NCBI GenBank assembly: GCA_963695195.1
Contig: CAVOGE010000007.1
Location: 682,001 to 746,000, forward strand
Length of the DNA: 64,000 nucleotides
Direction: 5' to 3'
Source: CF-167 sp963695195
GTDB taxonomy: Bacteria > Chloroflexota > Limnocylindria > QHBO01
The notes beneath the pieces are model-generated. The model was not told where the DNA came from. It searched no databases and was given only the letters and a program-made list of their open reading frames with translations. This document shows positions 35,303 through 44,566 of this stretch, piece after piece (the stretch's first letter is position 1; the number at the start of each line of letters is the position of its first letter). A program made the position numbers and the translations under genes.

Positions 35303-36301
35303 ATGGGTGGAATGCTTCCCTTCCTCATCGCGGGCCTCGCGGCTGGTGCGGTGCTGCTCGTCACGATCGGCATCGCGATGACCGGCTCCGGCGGCGTCGC
35401 GTCACGCCTCGAGCGATACACGCGCGCCGGCGGCCCTGACGCCGCCGCGCAGGGAGCCAACGGCGAGCGCGGGTCTGTCGTCATGGCAGGGCTCTCGCGC
35501 GTCATCGAGCGCCAGGACCTCAGCTCCCGGCTCGCCACGGAGATCGCGCGTGCTGATCTCAAGCTGCGGCCCGCCGAGTTCGCCGCCGCATGGCTGGCCT
35601 CGCCATTCGTGTTCACCGGCGTGGCCCTCTTCCTCGGGTTCCTCTTCCCCGGATTCCGCAACCCGGTCGCGCTCGGGGTCGTGTTCCTGGTCGGGGCCTA
35701 CTTCCCGCGCTGGTATATCGGCTATCGACAGCGCAAGCGCCTCGCCGCATTCAGTACCCAGCTGCCCGACACGATCACGCTGCTTGCAAACTCGCTGCGA
35801 GCCGGCTCGTCGTTCCTGCAGGGCGTCGAGCTGGTGACGCGCGAGGCCCGCCCGCCGATCTCCGAGGAGTTCGAGCGCGTCGTCCGCGAGATGAGTCTGG
35901 GCAGTGCCCTGCAGCCTTCCCTGAACAATCTCTCACGCCGGGTCGACTCGGAGGATCTGGAGCTGTTGGTCACGGCTATCAACATCCAGAGCCAGGTGGG
36001 AGGCAACCTGGCAACGGTGCTGGATTCGATCGCCTTCACCATCCGTGAGCGCGTCCGAATCATCGGCGAGATCAACACCCTGACAGCCATGCAGCGCTAC
36101 TCCGGATACGTCATCACGTTGCTGCCGGTAGGTCTGGCCGGGATCCTGTTCCTGATCAGCCCGTCCTACATCACCGTGATGATCGAAAGGCCGCCTGAGA
36201 CCTTCGGCCTGCCAACCGGAATCATCTTCTTCATCGTCGGTCTGATCAGCATGGGCATCGGCTACCTGCTCATCCGACGCGTCGTCGATATCAAGGTGTA
36301 G
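35303..36301 (+). CDS. tadB: Tad inner-membrane platform protein TadB
   Basis: 332 residues. Two N-terminal helices, a cytoplasmic T2SSF (GspF-like) domain with LPDTITLLANSLRAGSSFLQ and VDSEDLELLVTAINIQSQVGGNLA, then two C-terminal helices. This domain forms the membrane platform that the CpaF motor acts on. GAGGAGAG before the start is a good ribosome site. Partner of TadC next door. Confidence 0.9.
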   Translation: MGGMLPFLIAGLAAGAVLLVTIGIAMTGSGGVASRLERYTRAGGPDAAAQGANGERGSVVMAGLSRVIERQDLSSRLATEIARADLKLRPAEFAAAWLASPFVFTGVALFLGFLFPGFRNPVALGVVFLVGAYFPRWYIGYRQRKRLAAFSTQLPDTITLLANSLRAGSSFLQGVELVTREARPPISEEFERVVREMSLGSALQPSLNNLSRRVDSEDLELLVTAINIQSQVGGNLATVLDSIAFTIRERVRIIGEINTLTAMQRYSGYVITLLPVGLAGILFLISPSYITVMIERPPETFGLPTGIIFFIVGLISMGIGYLLIRRVVDIKV

Positions 36302-36306
36302 CGAAG

Positions 36307-37224
36307 ATGGACACTCCGGAGCTTCTGATCGCCGGCCTGGGGGCCGTCGCCATCCTCTTCCTCACCTATGGGTTCGCCGTTGGGGCACCCAAGGACACGG
36401 TCCAGCAGCGCCTTGAGCAGTTGGTCACACAGCCCAAGACGCTCGAAGAGTTCGAGCTGCAGCAGCCATTCTTCGAGCGGGTGATGCGCCCGCTGGTCAA
36501 GCGCCTGTCCGGTCTGGTGCGGCGCGGTGACCAGGCCGGCATCATCGGTCGAACCGACGCGAAGCTCGAGCGGGCCGGCTACCCCGGCGGACTGCGCGGC
36601 GCTGACTGGATGGGCGTCAAGATCCTCGCCACGATCGTCTTTGCAGTGGCAATCGGCCTCCTCATGCTGATCACCGGCCGCGTACAGCTGGCCCTGGTCT
36701 TTGGGCTGGCTGGCGGTGCGGTCGGCTTCATGGCCCCGGAGTTCTGGCTTGGTCGCCGCATCCGGGCTCGAGCCTTCGAGATCGTCCTGCAACTGCCCGA
36801 CGTGCTCGACCTGCTGACCATCTCGGTCGAGGCAGGGCTCGGCTTCGACGCGGCCCTCGCCAAGGTCGTGGAGAAGATGGAGGGTCCGCTGGTGGACGAA
36901 TTCCGCCAGGCGCTTGCGGAGATTCGGATGGGCCGCACTCGCCGCGACGCGTTGCGCGATATCGTGACTCGCGTCGAGGCCCAGCCGGTCAGCAACTTCA
37001 TCGGGGCAATCGTGCAGGCCGAGCAGCTCGGTGTCCCGATCGCCAAGGTGCTGCAGATTCAATCGCAGCAGCTCCGCATCGAGCGTCGGCAGCGTGCGGA
37101 GGAGGCTGCCGCCAAGGCCCCGGTGAAGATGCTCTTCCCGATGGTTGGCTGCATCTTCCCGACCATCTTTATCGTCATCCTCGGCCCAGCCGTTCTGACC
37201 GTGATGAAGGGCGTCGGCATCTGA
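36307..37224 (+). CDS. tadC: Tad inner-membrane platform protein TadC
   Basis: 305 residues, 5 nt after tadB. Same four-helix plus GspF-domain layout: LPDVLDLLTISVEAGLGFDAAL and a late QLGVPIAKVLQIQSQQLRIERRQRAEE. TadB and TadC together form the platform of the pilus machine. The C-terminal helix MLFPMVGCIFPTIFIVILGPA is typical. Confidence 0.9.
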   Translation: MDTPELLIAGLGAVAILFLTYGFAVGAPKDTVQQRLEQLVTQPKTLEEFELQQPFFERVMRPLVKRLSGLVRRGDQAGIIGRTDAKLERAGYPGGLRGADWMGVKILATIVFAVAIGLLMLITGRVQLALVFGLAGGAVGFMAPEFWLGRRIRARAFEIVLQLPDVLDLLTISVEAGLGFDAALAKVVEKMEGPLVDEFRQALAEIRMGRTRRDALRDIVTRVEAQPVSNFIGAIVQAEQLGVPIAKVLQIQSQQLRIERRQRAEEAAAKAPVKMLFPMVGCIFPTIFIVILGPAVLTVMKGVGI

Positions 37225-37225
37225 G

Positions 37226-37951
37226 GTGACGTGGTCGGTGCGGCCAGCTGTCCTGCTGGTCGATGACGATCGCACGCTCCTACCGCTGCTCGCCCGGCGG
37301 CTGCTCCGCGAGGGATACGAGGTCCGAACCGCGCTGTCTGGGCGCGCGGCACTGGCATCGCTGGAACAGGGCTGGCCCGCGCTGATGGTGATCGACCTGA
37401 TGATGCCCGGCATGGACGGCTTCGAGCTCTGCCGCCGCGTCAAGCAGATCGCCGACCTCCCGATCATCATCCTCTCCGCGGTAGACGCCAGCGAGGCGAA
37501 GGTGCGTGCCCTGGAAACGTACGCAGAGGACTACATCACCAAGCCGTTCGATCCGGCCGAACTCGTCGCGCGCGTCCAGCGCGTGATGCGGCGCACGTCG
37601 GTCGGTCGTACCGAGGTGGAGATCTCCGACGAGTTGGCCGTGAACCTGGCGTCGCGGACGGTGACCACTCCCGCCGGAAGCGTCGCGCTCACCCTCACCG
37701 AGGCCCGCCTGCTGCACGTGCTGATCGCGTCGATCAACCACAGCGTCCCAACCGAGGCCCTCCTCGATCGCGTTTGGTCGGACGCCGACGGCGCCGATCC
37801 ATCGTACGTGTGGGTCACCGTCAGACGCCTGCGGCGAAAGATCGAGCCGGAGCCGGATCAGCCGAGGTACCTGCTGACTGACCGTGGAGTCGGCTACCGG
37901 CTCGCCTCACCTTCGGCGGCGCACCGCGCGGCTGCCGGCGCCAGCTCCTGA
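37226..37951 (+). CDS. OmpR/PhoB-family response regulator
   Basis: 241 residues from GTG 37226, directly after tadC. Receiver domain with LLVDDDRTL, Asp57 in VIDLMMPGMDG, and Lys in YITKPFDP; C-terminal winged helix ending YVWVTVRRLRRKIEPEP and DRGVGYRL. It is next to its probable kinase and inside the Tad operon, so it probably adjusts pilus or surface genes. Confidence 0.9.
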   Translation: MTWSVRPAVLLVDDDRTLLPLLARRLLREGYEVRTALSGRAALASLEQGWPALMVIDLMMPGMDGFELCRRVKQIADLPIIILSAVDASEAKVRALETYAEDYITKPFDPAELVARVQRVMRRTSVGRTEVEISDELAVNLASRTVTTPAGSVALTLTEARLLHVLIASINHSVPTEALLDRVWSDADGADPSYVWVTVRRLRRKIEPEPDQPRYLLTDRGVGYRLASPSAAHRAAAGASS

Positions 37952-37956
37952 CAGGC

Positions 37957-39510
37957 GTGCCGCGCTTCTCACTGCGCACCCGGATCGCCATCGTTCTCCT
38001 GGTCGCCGCGCTCGCGCCGCTCATCGCTCTTGGATGGGTGGTCGCGACCAACTCCGCGATCGCGACCAATGCTGCCGACCTCCGGCAGCTGGTGCTCCTC
38101 CTCGTGGTCGGGGCGATTGCGCTCGCCGCGCTGCTCAGCATCGCACTGCTTGCGCTCATCGGACGAGACCTGTCCCAGATCACCCAGTTGACCGACCGGG
38201 TCCGGGGTGGCGACTTCAGCGCGCTCGACGACAAAGCAGCCGGAGACGAGCTGGCGCGGGTCGCGGCCGCGCACCGTCGCCTCGCCGGCTCGCTCGAGGT
38301 GCGAGACCGACAACTCCACGATCTGGCGATGCACGTTGGCGCGGCGACCATCACGGCGCCCGCGGCCGAAGTCGCCAGTCGGGTGGTCGCGGCGGCACGC
38401 GATGTTACCGGGGATCCGACCTGGTCGCTCGCGGTGCTGGTCAGCCCCGATGAGTCGCTCTTGCCGAGCGGCACCTACGAGCCGAAGCAACCCCGGGGTC
38501 AGATCCAAGAATTGCACCGATGGGCTTCGACGGTTCGTGTCGAGGAGCGCGAGCCGGATCGACGCGGCGGAACGCTCCCCGCGATCCACGTCGATGGGCC
38601 GTGGAGCACGTTCGTGGTCGTCCGGCTGGAGAGTGCCGATGGCCTCCGGGCGGTGCTGTATGCCCCGTGGGAGGGACGCCAGCCGCCGACCCCGGCGGAC
38701 CTCAGCCTGTTCGACCTGCTCGGGCAGAATGCCGCGACGGCCATCGACCACGCGTTGCTCTACGCGCGCCGCACCGAACAAGCGGCCGCACTGGACCGGA
38801 TGGCAGCATTCCAGCGCGACTTTCTGCGGGCGATCACGCACGACCTTCAGACGCCCCTTACCAGCATCCGGGTCCTGGCCTCCGAGCTCCGTGAAGGGTT
38901 CCCGGGCGAGGCTGAGGCCAGCAACAACCTGACCATGATCGAGCAGCAGGCCGATCGGTTGCGACGCATGGTCTCCCAGCTGCTTGCCGTCTCGCGGCTC
39001 GAGGCGGGCGCGCTCGTACCCCGCCAGGAGCTGTTCCGCGAGGAGCCGATCATTCGCCGCGCCTGGGATGCCCTTCACGTCGCCGATCACCCATTCACGA
39101 CCGAGTCGATCGGAGAAGACCACCTGGTGGTCGGCGATCCAGATCGCTTCGAGCAGATCCTGTGGGCGATCCTCGAGAACGCGACGAAGTACTCGGATCC
39201 CGGCAGCCCGATCGCCGTCGTGATCGGCGCCTCGCCAGATCCGACGGGAGCGTTGATCGCGGAGGTTGCCGTCAGTGATGCGGGGCACGGGATGGATGCC
39301 CACACGACGGCGAGCGCGTTCGACCAGTTCTTCAGGGGGGGCGGGGCACAGGAGCGCGTTCCGGACGGGAGTGGCGTTGGCCTCTACGCTGCCCGCGGCC
39401 TGGCCCGTGCGATGGGTGGCGACATCGTGGCGGAGAGCGCTCCCGGAAAGGGCACCACGATGCTCATTCGCCTCCCGGCCGAGCCGGCGGGGCCGGACGT
39501 ACCGAGCTGA
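37957..39510 (+). CDS. Membrane sensor histidine kinase (HAMP-GAF-HisKA-HATPase)
   Basis: 517 residues from GTG 37957. Two membrane helices (about 8-30 and 45-68) with only a very short outer loop, a HAMP-like linker (about 70-115), a GAF-like region (about 115-270), a HisKA helix pair with FLRAITHDLQTPLTSI (His295) and an HATPase domain (ENATKYSDPG N-box, SDAGHGM, DGSGVGLYAARGLARAMGG). The short outer loop suggests it senses something in the membrane or the cytoplasm. Partner of the OmpR-type regulator 6 nt upstream. Confidence 0.9.
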   Translation: MPRFSLRTRIAIVLLVAALAPLIALGWVVATNSAIATNAADLRQLVLLLVVGAIALAALLSIALLALIGRDLSQITQLTDRVRGGDFSALDDKAAGDELARVAAAHRRLAGSLEVRDRQLHDLAMHVGAATITAPAAEVASRVVAAARDVTGDPTWSLAVLVSPDESLLPSGTYEPKQPRGQIQELHRWASTVRVEEREPDRRGGTLPAIHVDGPWSTFVVVRLESADGLRAVLYAPWEGRQPPTPADLSLFDLLGQNAATAIDHALLYARRTEQAAALDRMAAFQRDFLRAITHDLQTPLTSIRVLASELREGFPGEAEASNNLTMIEQQADRLRRMVSQLLAVSRLEAGALVPRQELFREEPIIRRAWDALHVADHPFTTESIGEDHLVVGDPDRFEQILWAILENATKYSDPGSPIAVVIGASPDPTGALIAEVAVSDAGHGMDAHTTASAFDQFFRGGGAQERVPDGSGVGLYAARGLARAMGGDIVAESAPGKGTTMLIRLPAEPAGPDVPS

Positions 39511-39702
39511 AGACGCCACCGCAAACCGCCGTGCGATCGGTCGGGGCGACAAAAGTACTATCGGCGCCGGTCAATTCAGCGGGCACGCTGTAAGGGTGGC
39601 TGCAAGGAAGGGGCCATATCCTCTGCGAGCGTCCTGCACCGGGCAGGAATCGCTGCGTACATGCGCTCACCAAAACCAGTACCTCAACGGGGTCGCCCAA
39701 AC
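39511..39702. other. Intergenic region inside the Tad cluster
   Basis: This 192-nt gap holds an AGTACT half site at 39554-39559 followed by a GC-rich block like that of the 28964 dyad, a TATCCT -10-like box (39617-39622), and a small hairpin TCCTGC-N5-GCAGGA (39632-39648). It is probably a promoter for the tadG-tadE-tadE genes. No gene seen. Confidence 0.45.
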
Positions 39703-42093
39703 ATGATCGACGGCGAGAAGACTGCCCAGGAATCCGTGTTGCCCGGTGCGTCGCCGGTTGCGTCGCGTCCCGCCCCACGCGGGCAAGTGCTCGTCATCTT
39801 CGCCGGCACGTTCGTGGTGCTCCTCCTGATGGCGTCGTTGGTTATCGATCTTGCCTGGCTCTGGACAAACACCCTGAAGATTCAGCGCGCCGCCGATGCC
39901 GCCGCGCTGGCCGGGGTCGTCCAGCTGCCGGACCAGCAGGCCACAGCGTACCAGCTGGCCATCAACGAGGCCTTCAAGAACGGGTACGACGACGCCGATC
40001 CCGACATTTCGGTCGAACCCTTCCAGGACGCCCTCAGCAAACGACGCCTGCAGGTGCGAGTCACCGCCCCGGTCAAGACCTTCTTCCTGGGGCTGATCGG
40101 GATGGACACGGTCACCGTGAGCCGCATCGCGGAGGCTGAGTTCGTGCTTCCGGTGCCGATGGGCAGCCCGGAGAACTACTACGGTGTGTTCGGGGATGTC
40201 CGAGGTGCGACGTTCAGCACGACCGGGAACGTCAATGTCACGGACGACACCCAGAACTTCGACGGCAACCCGAACAACGCGTGGGACGTCGCCGCGACGC
40301 AGCCGAGCGGGAACTGGACCAACCCGTCGCGCGCCGACGGCAGCAACAACAACCAGTTTGCCGTCAGCACGACCGCCAACGGTTCATCGCAGCAGTGGGG
40401 CGACTTCAGCTTTGGATTCAACACGCCGGTCATCAGCATCGACGGCATCCAGGTCCGAATGCGCGCCGACCTCACCGGATCGAACTCCCCCACTTCGAAC
40501 TGCCGCGTTGATGTTGCCCTGAGTTCGACGGGCGGCGCCGGAGCGACACCGTGGACGACCGCGGCCCGCACCACCGGACCGATCTCGACGACCGAGAGCT
40601 CGTTCATCGTCGGCGGCACCTCGGACCTGTGGGGTCGCACCTGGACGCAGGGCGACTTCGCCGACGGGCCGACCAAGTTCAGGGTGCGCCTCACCTGGAA
40701 CAAGGTGAGCTGCGGCGCCAATCGAACCGTGTCGATCGACACCCTCGAGGTCAACGTCGTCTACACCTACCAGACGACAGGTACCACCACCACGACGGCT
40801 ACCTACCAGCTTCACGGGCCGGGCACGCCATGTGACAACGGCGCCCCGAATTGCTTCAAAGCGACGCCGGCCGGGCTCGGACAGGTACTCAATCCGCGCG
40901 GCTTCTGGGCCACCATGAACACGGAAGGTGCCGAGAACATCAACGGTGATGCGTACCAGCCCTACTACGACCGGATCTCCGGCCCGACGCAGGTCGCTCT
41001 CAACTGCCCCACCTCGGTGCTCAGCGCCTGCTACGGACCGGACGACTACTACAACTACGCGATCGAGATGCCGCCGAACTCGACCGGGGGCTACGTCTAC
41101 GTCTTCGATCCGGTCTTCTGCGATACGGCCCTCAACGCCGGGACCGGTGACCGCTGGTTCGGCGGCGTGGGCACGCCGATCAGCTCGTTCTACGAGCTGT
41201 ACTACGACGCCAATAACACGCCGTACAACTTCGCCGACGATCCCTTCTGGATCCCGATCGACAATACCTTCCGGCAGATTGCCGCCTCCGACTCGACCAT
41301 GGGAGGCAGCGGCGGCTCCGAGTGCCGTCAGAGCAGCACGCCCTACGGCGACGGCCGCGATTACCACAACTCGTGGTACCTGCTGAACCCGGGCAAGGCG
41401 ATGGTCGGCGGCCCCTCCGGCACCATCTACCGACTGCACACCACCGGAACCGAGCTGGCGAACCCGACCCAACAGCGCACAGCCAACGGGGAACAGAGCT
41501 TCGCGATCTACGCCACGAGCGACCAGGGAATCGGCGGCGGCGCCTATCCCCGCGTCTACGGCCTTGGCGCGATGCAGATGTTCACGCCGCTGAGCGCTTC
41601 GGGTCCGCCGACCCAGTCCGAGTTCTACCTGGCCCAGATCGACTCGGTGCACAAGACCAAGACGCTCGAGCTCAAGCTCTGGGATCCTGGCGACACCAAC
41701 CCGTTGAGCGGATACGTCGAGGTGCTGATCCCGTGCGCCCCCGGCACGCCGGTGACGGTCGGGAATTGTCCCGGCGGCGGCTGGACCGCGGCGACTGTCA
41801 GCTATGTCGCTCAGACAGGCACTGCCAACAGCAACCGTACCAACAGCTGCAACAACGATTCCAGTTCATCGACCACGACCATCACGACCTCGACCCCGAC
41901 CTCGCGCTTCAACGGGTGCTGGGTGACCATCTCGGCCGTGATTCCGAGTTGGTACACCGGCGGCGGCGGCGCTGCGACGCACGATGCGTGGTGGAAGATT
42001 CGCTACACCATGAGCGGCAACGGCACGTCGAGCGACGTGACGACCTGGACCGCCAATATCCGGGGCAACCCGGTCCACCTGATCAAGCCGTAA
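39703..42093 (+). CDS. Large TadG-like pilus-assembly/surface protein
   Basis: 796 residues from ATG 39703; ATG 39661 would add 14. After a cytoplasmic start comes GQVLVIFAGTFVVLLLMASL with a membrane helix and KIQRAADAAALAGVVQLP, the TadE/TadG-like N-terminus. The next ~700 residues are an outer region rich in Thr, Ser, Asn, Tyr and Gly with several Cys (for example HGPGTPCDNGAPNCFKATP) and no family I recognise; it looks like beta-rich adhesin-type sequence. Typical TadG proteins are about half as long. It probably sits in the membrane as a minor pilin-like or tip/anchor protein. Stop overlaps the tadE start (TAATG). Confidence 0.8.
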   Translation: MIDGEKTAQESVLPGASPVASRPAPRGQVLVIFAGTFVVLLLMASLVIDLAWLWTNTLKIQRAADAAALAGVVQLPDQQATAYQLAINEAFKNGYDDADPDISVEPFQDALSKRRLQVRVTAPVKTFFLGLIGMDTVTVSRIAEAEFVLPVPMGSPENYYGVFGDVRGATFSTTGNVNVTDDTQNFDGNPNNAWDVAATQPSGNWTNPSRADGSNNNQFAVSTTANGSSQQWGDFSFGFNTPVISIDGIQVRMRADLTGSNSPTSNCRVDVALSSTGGAGATPWTTAARTTGPISTTESSFIVGGTSDLWGRTWTQGDFADGPTKFRVRLTWNKVSCGANRTVSIDTLEVNVVYTYQTTGTTTTTATYQLHGPGTPCDNGAPNCFKATPAGLGQVLNPRGFWATMNTEGAENINGDAYQPYYDRISGPTQVALNCPTSVLSACYGPDDYYNYAIEMPPNSTGGYVYVFDPVFCDTALNAGTGDRWFGGVGTPISSFYELYYDANNTPYNFADDPFWIPIDNTFRQIAASDSTMGGSGGSECRQSSTPYGDGRDYHNSWYLLNPGKAMVGGPSGTIYRLHTTGTELANPTQQRTANGEQSFAIYATSDQGIGGGAYPRVYGLGAMQMFTPLSASGPPTQSEFYLAQIDSVHKTKTLELKLWDPGDTNPLSGYVEVLIPCAPGTPVTVGNCPGGGWTAATVSYVAQTGTANSNRTNSCNNDSSSSTTTITTSTPTSRFNGCWVTISAVIPSWYTGGGGAATHDAWWKIRYTMSGNGTSSDVTTWTANIRGNPVHLIKP

Positions 42094-42719
42094 TGACCGT
42101 GCGCACACCATTCGGACGACTCGTCCGCCGCCGCCGCGACCCGGAGACAGGCCAGTCGATGGTCGAATTCGCGTTGGTCTTCCCGATCTTCATCCTCCTG
42201 TTCATCGGGCTGATCGAGTTCGCAGTCCTGTTCAGCGCAATCCTCAACGTCAACTACGCCAGCCGCGACGCAGCACTACTCGCTGCCGAGGTCGGCGACG
42301 GGCTGGGTGGAGACTGCGTCATCCTCAAGGCCCTCGACGTGGCGCTTGAGGGCGCGACCAACCGGTCCGAGATCGAGGAGGTGCGCATCTTCTGGGCCGA
42401 TCCCAACGGCAACGAGAAGGTGGTCGCTGGCGTGTCGAAGGCGAACGTCTACACCCGCGGAGGGCTGGGAACCTCTTGCACGTTTGCCGACCTTTCCACC
42501 ATCACGGTTCCCTATACCGCGGTGTCGCTCGACTACGTTGCGTCTGAGCGCTGCACCGTCCTCGCCGGCTGCCCGGGTCACGTTGGGCTTGACACGGTCG
42601 GTGTCTCGATCGACTTCCACCACGACTGGCTGACGCCGCTGCCGAACCTCGTCCAGGTGCCGCCCACCGGCGTCACCTTCACGCGCAGCAACACGATGCG
42701 CATGGAGCCCGTCCTGTGA
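42093..42719 (+). CDS. tadE: TadE-like pseudopilin, copy 1
   Basis: 208 residues. A basic start (RRRRDPE) is followed by the TadE signature TGQSMVEFALVFPIFILLFIG and LIEFAVLFSAILNVNYASRDAA. The outer part carries four Cys. TadE proteins are processed like pilins and are needed for Flp pilus function. Starts inside the tadG stop and its own stop overlaps the next start (GTGA), so translation is coupled through three genes. Confidence 0.88.
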   Translation: MTVRTPFGRLVRRRRDPETGQSMVEFALVFPIFILLFIGLIEFAVLFSAILNVNYASRDAALLAAEVGDGLGGDCVILKALDVALEGATNRSEIEEVRIFWADPNGNEKVVAGVSKANVYTRGGLGTSCTFADLSTITVPYTAVSLDYVASERCTVLAGCPGHVGLDTVGVSIDFHHDWLTPLPNLVQVPPTGVTFTRSNTMRMEPVL

Positions 42720-43351
42720 TCGGCAGGCTTTGGCGTCGTACCGCCCGTCAATCGCGCGGGCAGGCAATGGTCGAGATGGCCATGATCCTGCCGATCCTGC
42801 TCCTGCTCGTGCTCGGGATGCTCGAGTTTGGCATCGCCTTCGACCACAACCTGACCCTCGAGTACGCCACGCGCGAGGGCGCGCGTGCCGGCGCAGCCGT
42901 GGCCAACGGCGGTGGCAAGCTCGGCTGCAACTCCGGCCAGAGCCCGAATGCCGCGACGGTCGACCCGCTGATCATCGAGGCGGTACAGCGCGTGCTCACC
43001 AGCCAGGGCTCGCCGGTCGACGCCGACCAGGTCACCCAGATCCGCATCTACAAGGCAAATGCCAACGGCGACGAGATCTCCGGAAGCGCCAACCGATGGA
43101 TCTACGCGCTCCCTGGTCCGGGGGACGGCGACCTCGGGTTTGATGGCGTGACCCAACTCGACTTCAAACGCGACCCACTCGTCCAGGGGTGGCAGGCCTG
43201 CTCGCGGACCAACGGCGTGACGCCCGACTCGATCGGCGTGAGCCTTGACTACCACTATGCCTTCCAGACGCCGCTCGGGGCCCTGCTCAGCCTGCTCGCG
43301 ATCGACATGCACGACCAGACCGTGATGTCGCTCAATCCGACCAACCAGTAG
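42716..43351 (+). CDS. tadE: TadE-like pseudopilin, copy 2
   Basis: 211 residues from GTG 42716. RGQAMVEMAMILPILLLLVLG and LEFGIAFDHNLTLEYATREGARAG give the TadE core, with a variant Met-Val-Glu-Met. Two Cys in the outer part. Paralogue of the previous gene. It ends the Tad operon proper. Confidence 0.88.
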   Translation: MIGRLWRRTARQSRGQAMVEMAMILPILLLLVLGMLEFGIAFDHNLTLEYATREGARAGAAVANGGGKLGCNSGQSPNAATVDPLIIEAVQRVLTSQGSPVDADQVTQIRIYKANANGDEISGSANRWIYALPGPGDGDLGFDGVTQLDFKRDPLVQGWQACSRTNGVTPDSIGVSLDYHYAFQTPLGALLSLLAIDMHDQTVMSLNPTNQ

Positions 43352-43418
43352 GGCCCGCCCCCGACACCCGCAGGTCGGCCCCGTGCAGAACCATTCCGGC
43401 GACTAGGATCGACCTGGC

Positions 43419-43781
43419 ATGACCCGATACGTACACATCCACAACGAGACGCGCGGGACGACCCTCGCCGTGCGATGCCGCGTGGCGAGTGGCCTGCGAG
43501 ATCGCACCATCGGGTTGCTCGGCTCGCGCGAGGTCGGTCCTGGCGAGGGGCTGCTGATCGAGCGCTCCCCGTCGATCCACATGTTCTTCATGCGGTACGC
43601 CATCGATGCGGTCTTCGTCGACCCCGGGGCCCGCGTCACCCGCACAGTCAGCGGGCTTCGCCCGTGGCGCTTCGTCCTCTGGGCTCGCGGTGCGCGTGAT
43701 TGCATCGAGCTGCCCGCCGGCGCCCTTGTCGGGAGCGGAACGGTCGCCGGGGACCAGCTGGCCTTCGAGGAGACCGCCTGA
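43419..43781 (+). CDS. DUF192 family protein
   Basis: 120 residues, the usual family length. Contains ERSPSIHMFFMRYAIDAVFVD and the ending RDCIELPAGAL, the DUF192 hallmarks. DUF192 genes often neighbour Tad loci, and the family has no proven biochemical role. TAGGAT (43404-43409) lies 9 nt before the ATG, so it probably has its own near-leaderless transcript. Confidence 0.85.
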   Translation: MTRYVHIHNETRGTTLAVRCRVASGLRDRTIGLLGSREVGPGEGLLIERSPSIHMFFMRYAIDAVFVDPGARVTRTVSGLRPWRFVLWARGARDCIELPAGALVGSGTVAGDQLAFEETA

Positions 43782-43803
43782 GAGCGCCTGAGAGCGCCTG
43801 AGC
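43780..43803. repeat. Short tandem repeat GAGAGCGCCT x2
   Basis: A 10-bp unit is repeated twice with a partial third copy right after the DUF192 stop. Probably replication slippage; no function suggested. Confidence 0.6.
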
Positions 43804-43858
43804 ACGGGTAAGGGGCTCGTAATGGCCCGGTACGTGCTGAAACCCAGTATTGGCACGA

Positions 43859-44509
43859 ATGGGTCTCATGGAGTTCCTGCTGCCGCCGGCGTGTGCGGGC
43901 TGCGGCCGATACGGCACTGTCCTGTGTCGTGCGTGCCTGGCCGCCATGCGACCCGCCCGTGCTCCGGACGATCACTTTACCGGCGCTGACCCGGGGATCG
44001 TTGTCGGAGAGTCACTCGAATTGGCGATGGCGGCATTCGTGCACGAGGGCGCCACGCGACGAGCCCTGCAGCGCCTCAAGTACGGAGGGGCGGCTGCGCT
44101 GGCGGCGCCTCTTGCGGAGCGAGCACTGCCTGCGCTCGTGGACCTGCTGAGGGTGCTGGAGGGCGATGTCGCGCTCGTACCGGTCCCGGTGCACCCGGAG
44201 CGGCAGCGGGTGCGCGGCTACAACCAGGCGGCGCTGCTCGCCGTGGGGCTCGGGTCGCGGGCCGGACTGCCTGTCAGCGAGGCTCTCGTTCGGACGCGGC
44301 CAACGGTGCGCCAGCACGGACTGAGCCGAGCCGCGCGGCTGCACAACCTGCGCGGCGCCTTCGGTCTCTCCGGTCACGCCCCGCACGGCACGACGGTGCT
44401 GGTGGACGACATCCTGACCACCGCGGCCACGCTGGAGGCCTGCGCGGAGGTGCTTCGCTCCGGGGGCGCGAGCCGGGTCGTTGGATTCGCCATCGCCCGG
44501 GAGGTGTAG
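43859..44509 (+). CDS. comF: ComF-family phosphoribosyltransferase-like protein
   Basis: 216 residues from ATG 43859 (a TTG at 43850 would add three). An N-terminal zinc-finger-type Cys set (CAGCGRYGTVLCRAC) precedes a phosphoribosyltransferase domain with VRGYNQAALLA and the PRPP-binding VLVDDILTTAAT (about 181). ComF proteins take part in DNA uptake in competent bacteria; the enzymatic role is not settled. Its position after the Tad pilus cluster is suggestive, as Tad pili have been linked to transformation in some bacteria. Confidence 0.87.
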   Translation: MGLMEFLLPPACAGCGRYGTVLCRACLAAMRPARAPDDHFTGADPGIVVGESLELAMAAFVHEGATRRALQRLKYGGAAALAAPLAERALPALVDLLRVLEGDVALVPVPVHPERQRVRGYNQAALLAVGLGSRAGLPVSEALVRTRPTVRQHGLSRAARLHNLRGAFGLSGHAPHGTTVLVDDILTTAATLEACAEVLRSGGASRVVGFAIAREV

Positions 44510-44566
44510 CCGGGAAACCGCCGACGGCTGGTGCTACCGTAGGAGCACCGCAGCGGAGGACCCGGG

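Noticed and set aside
40384..41652. 422-codon minus-strand frame in the TadG gene
   Set aside because: Shadow frame; the plus-strand product continues from a clear TadG-like start to a coupled tadE start.
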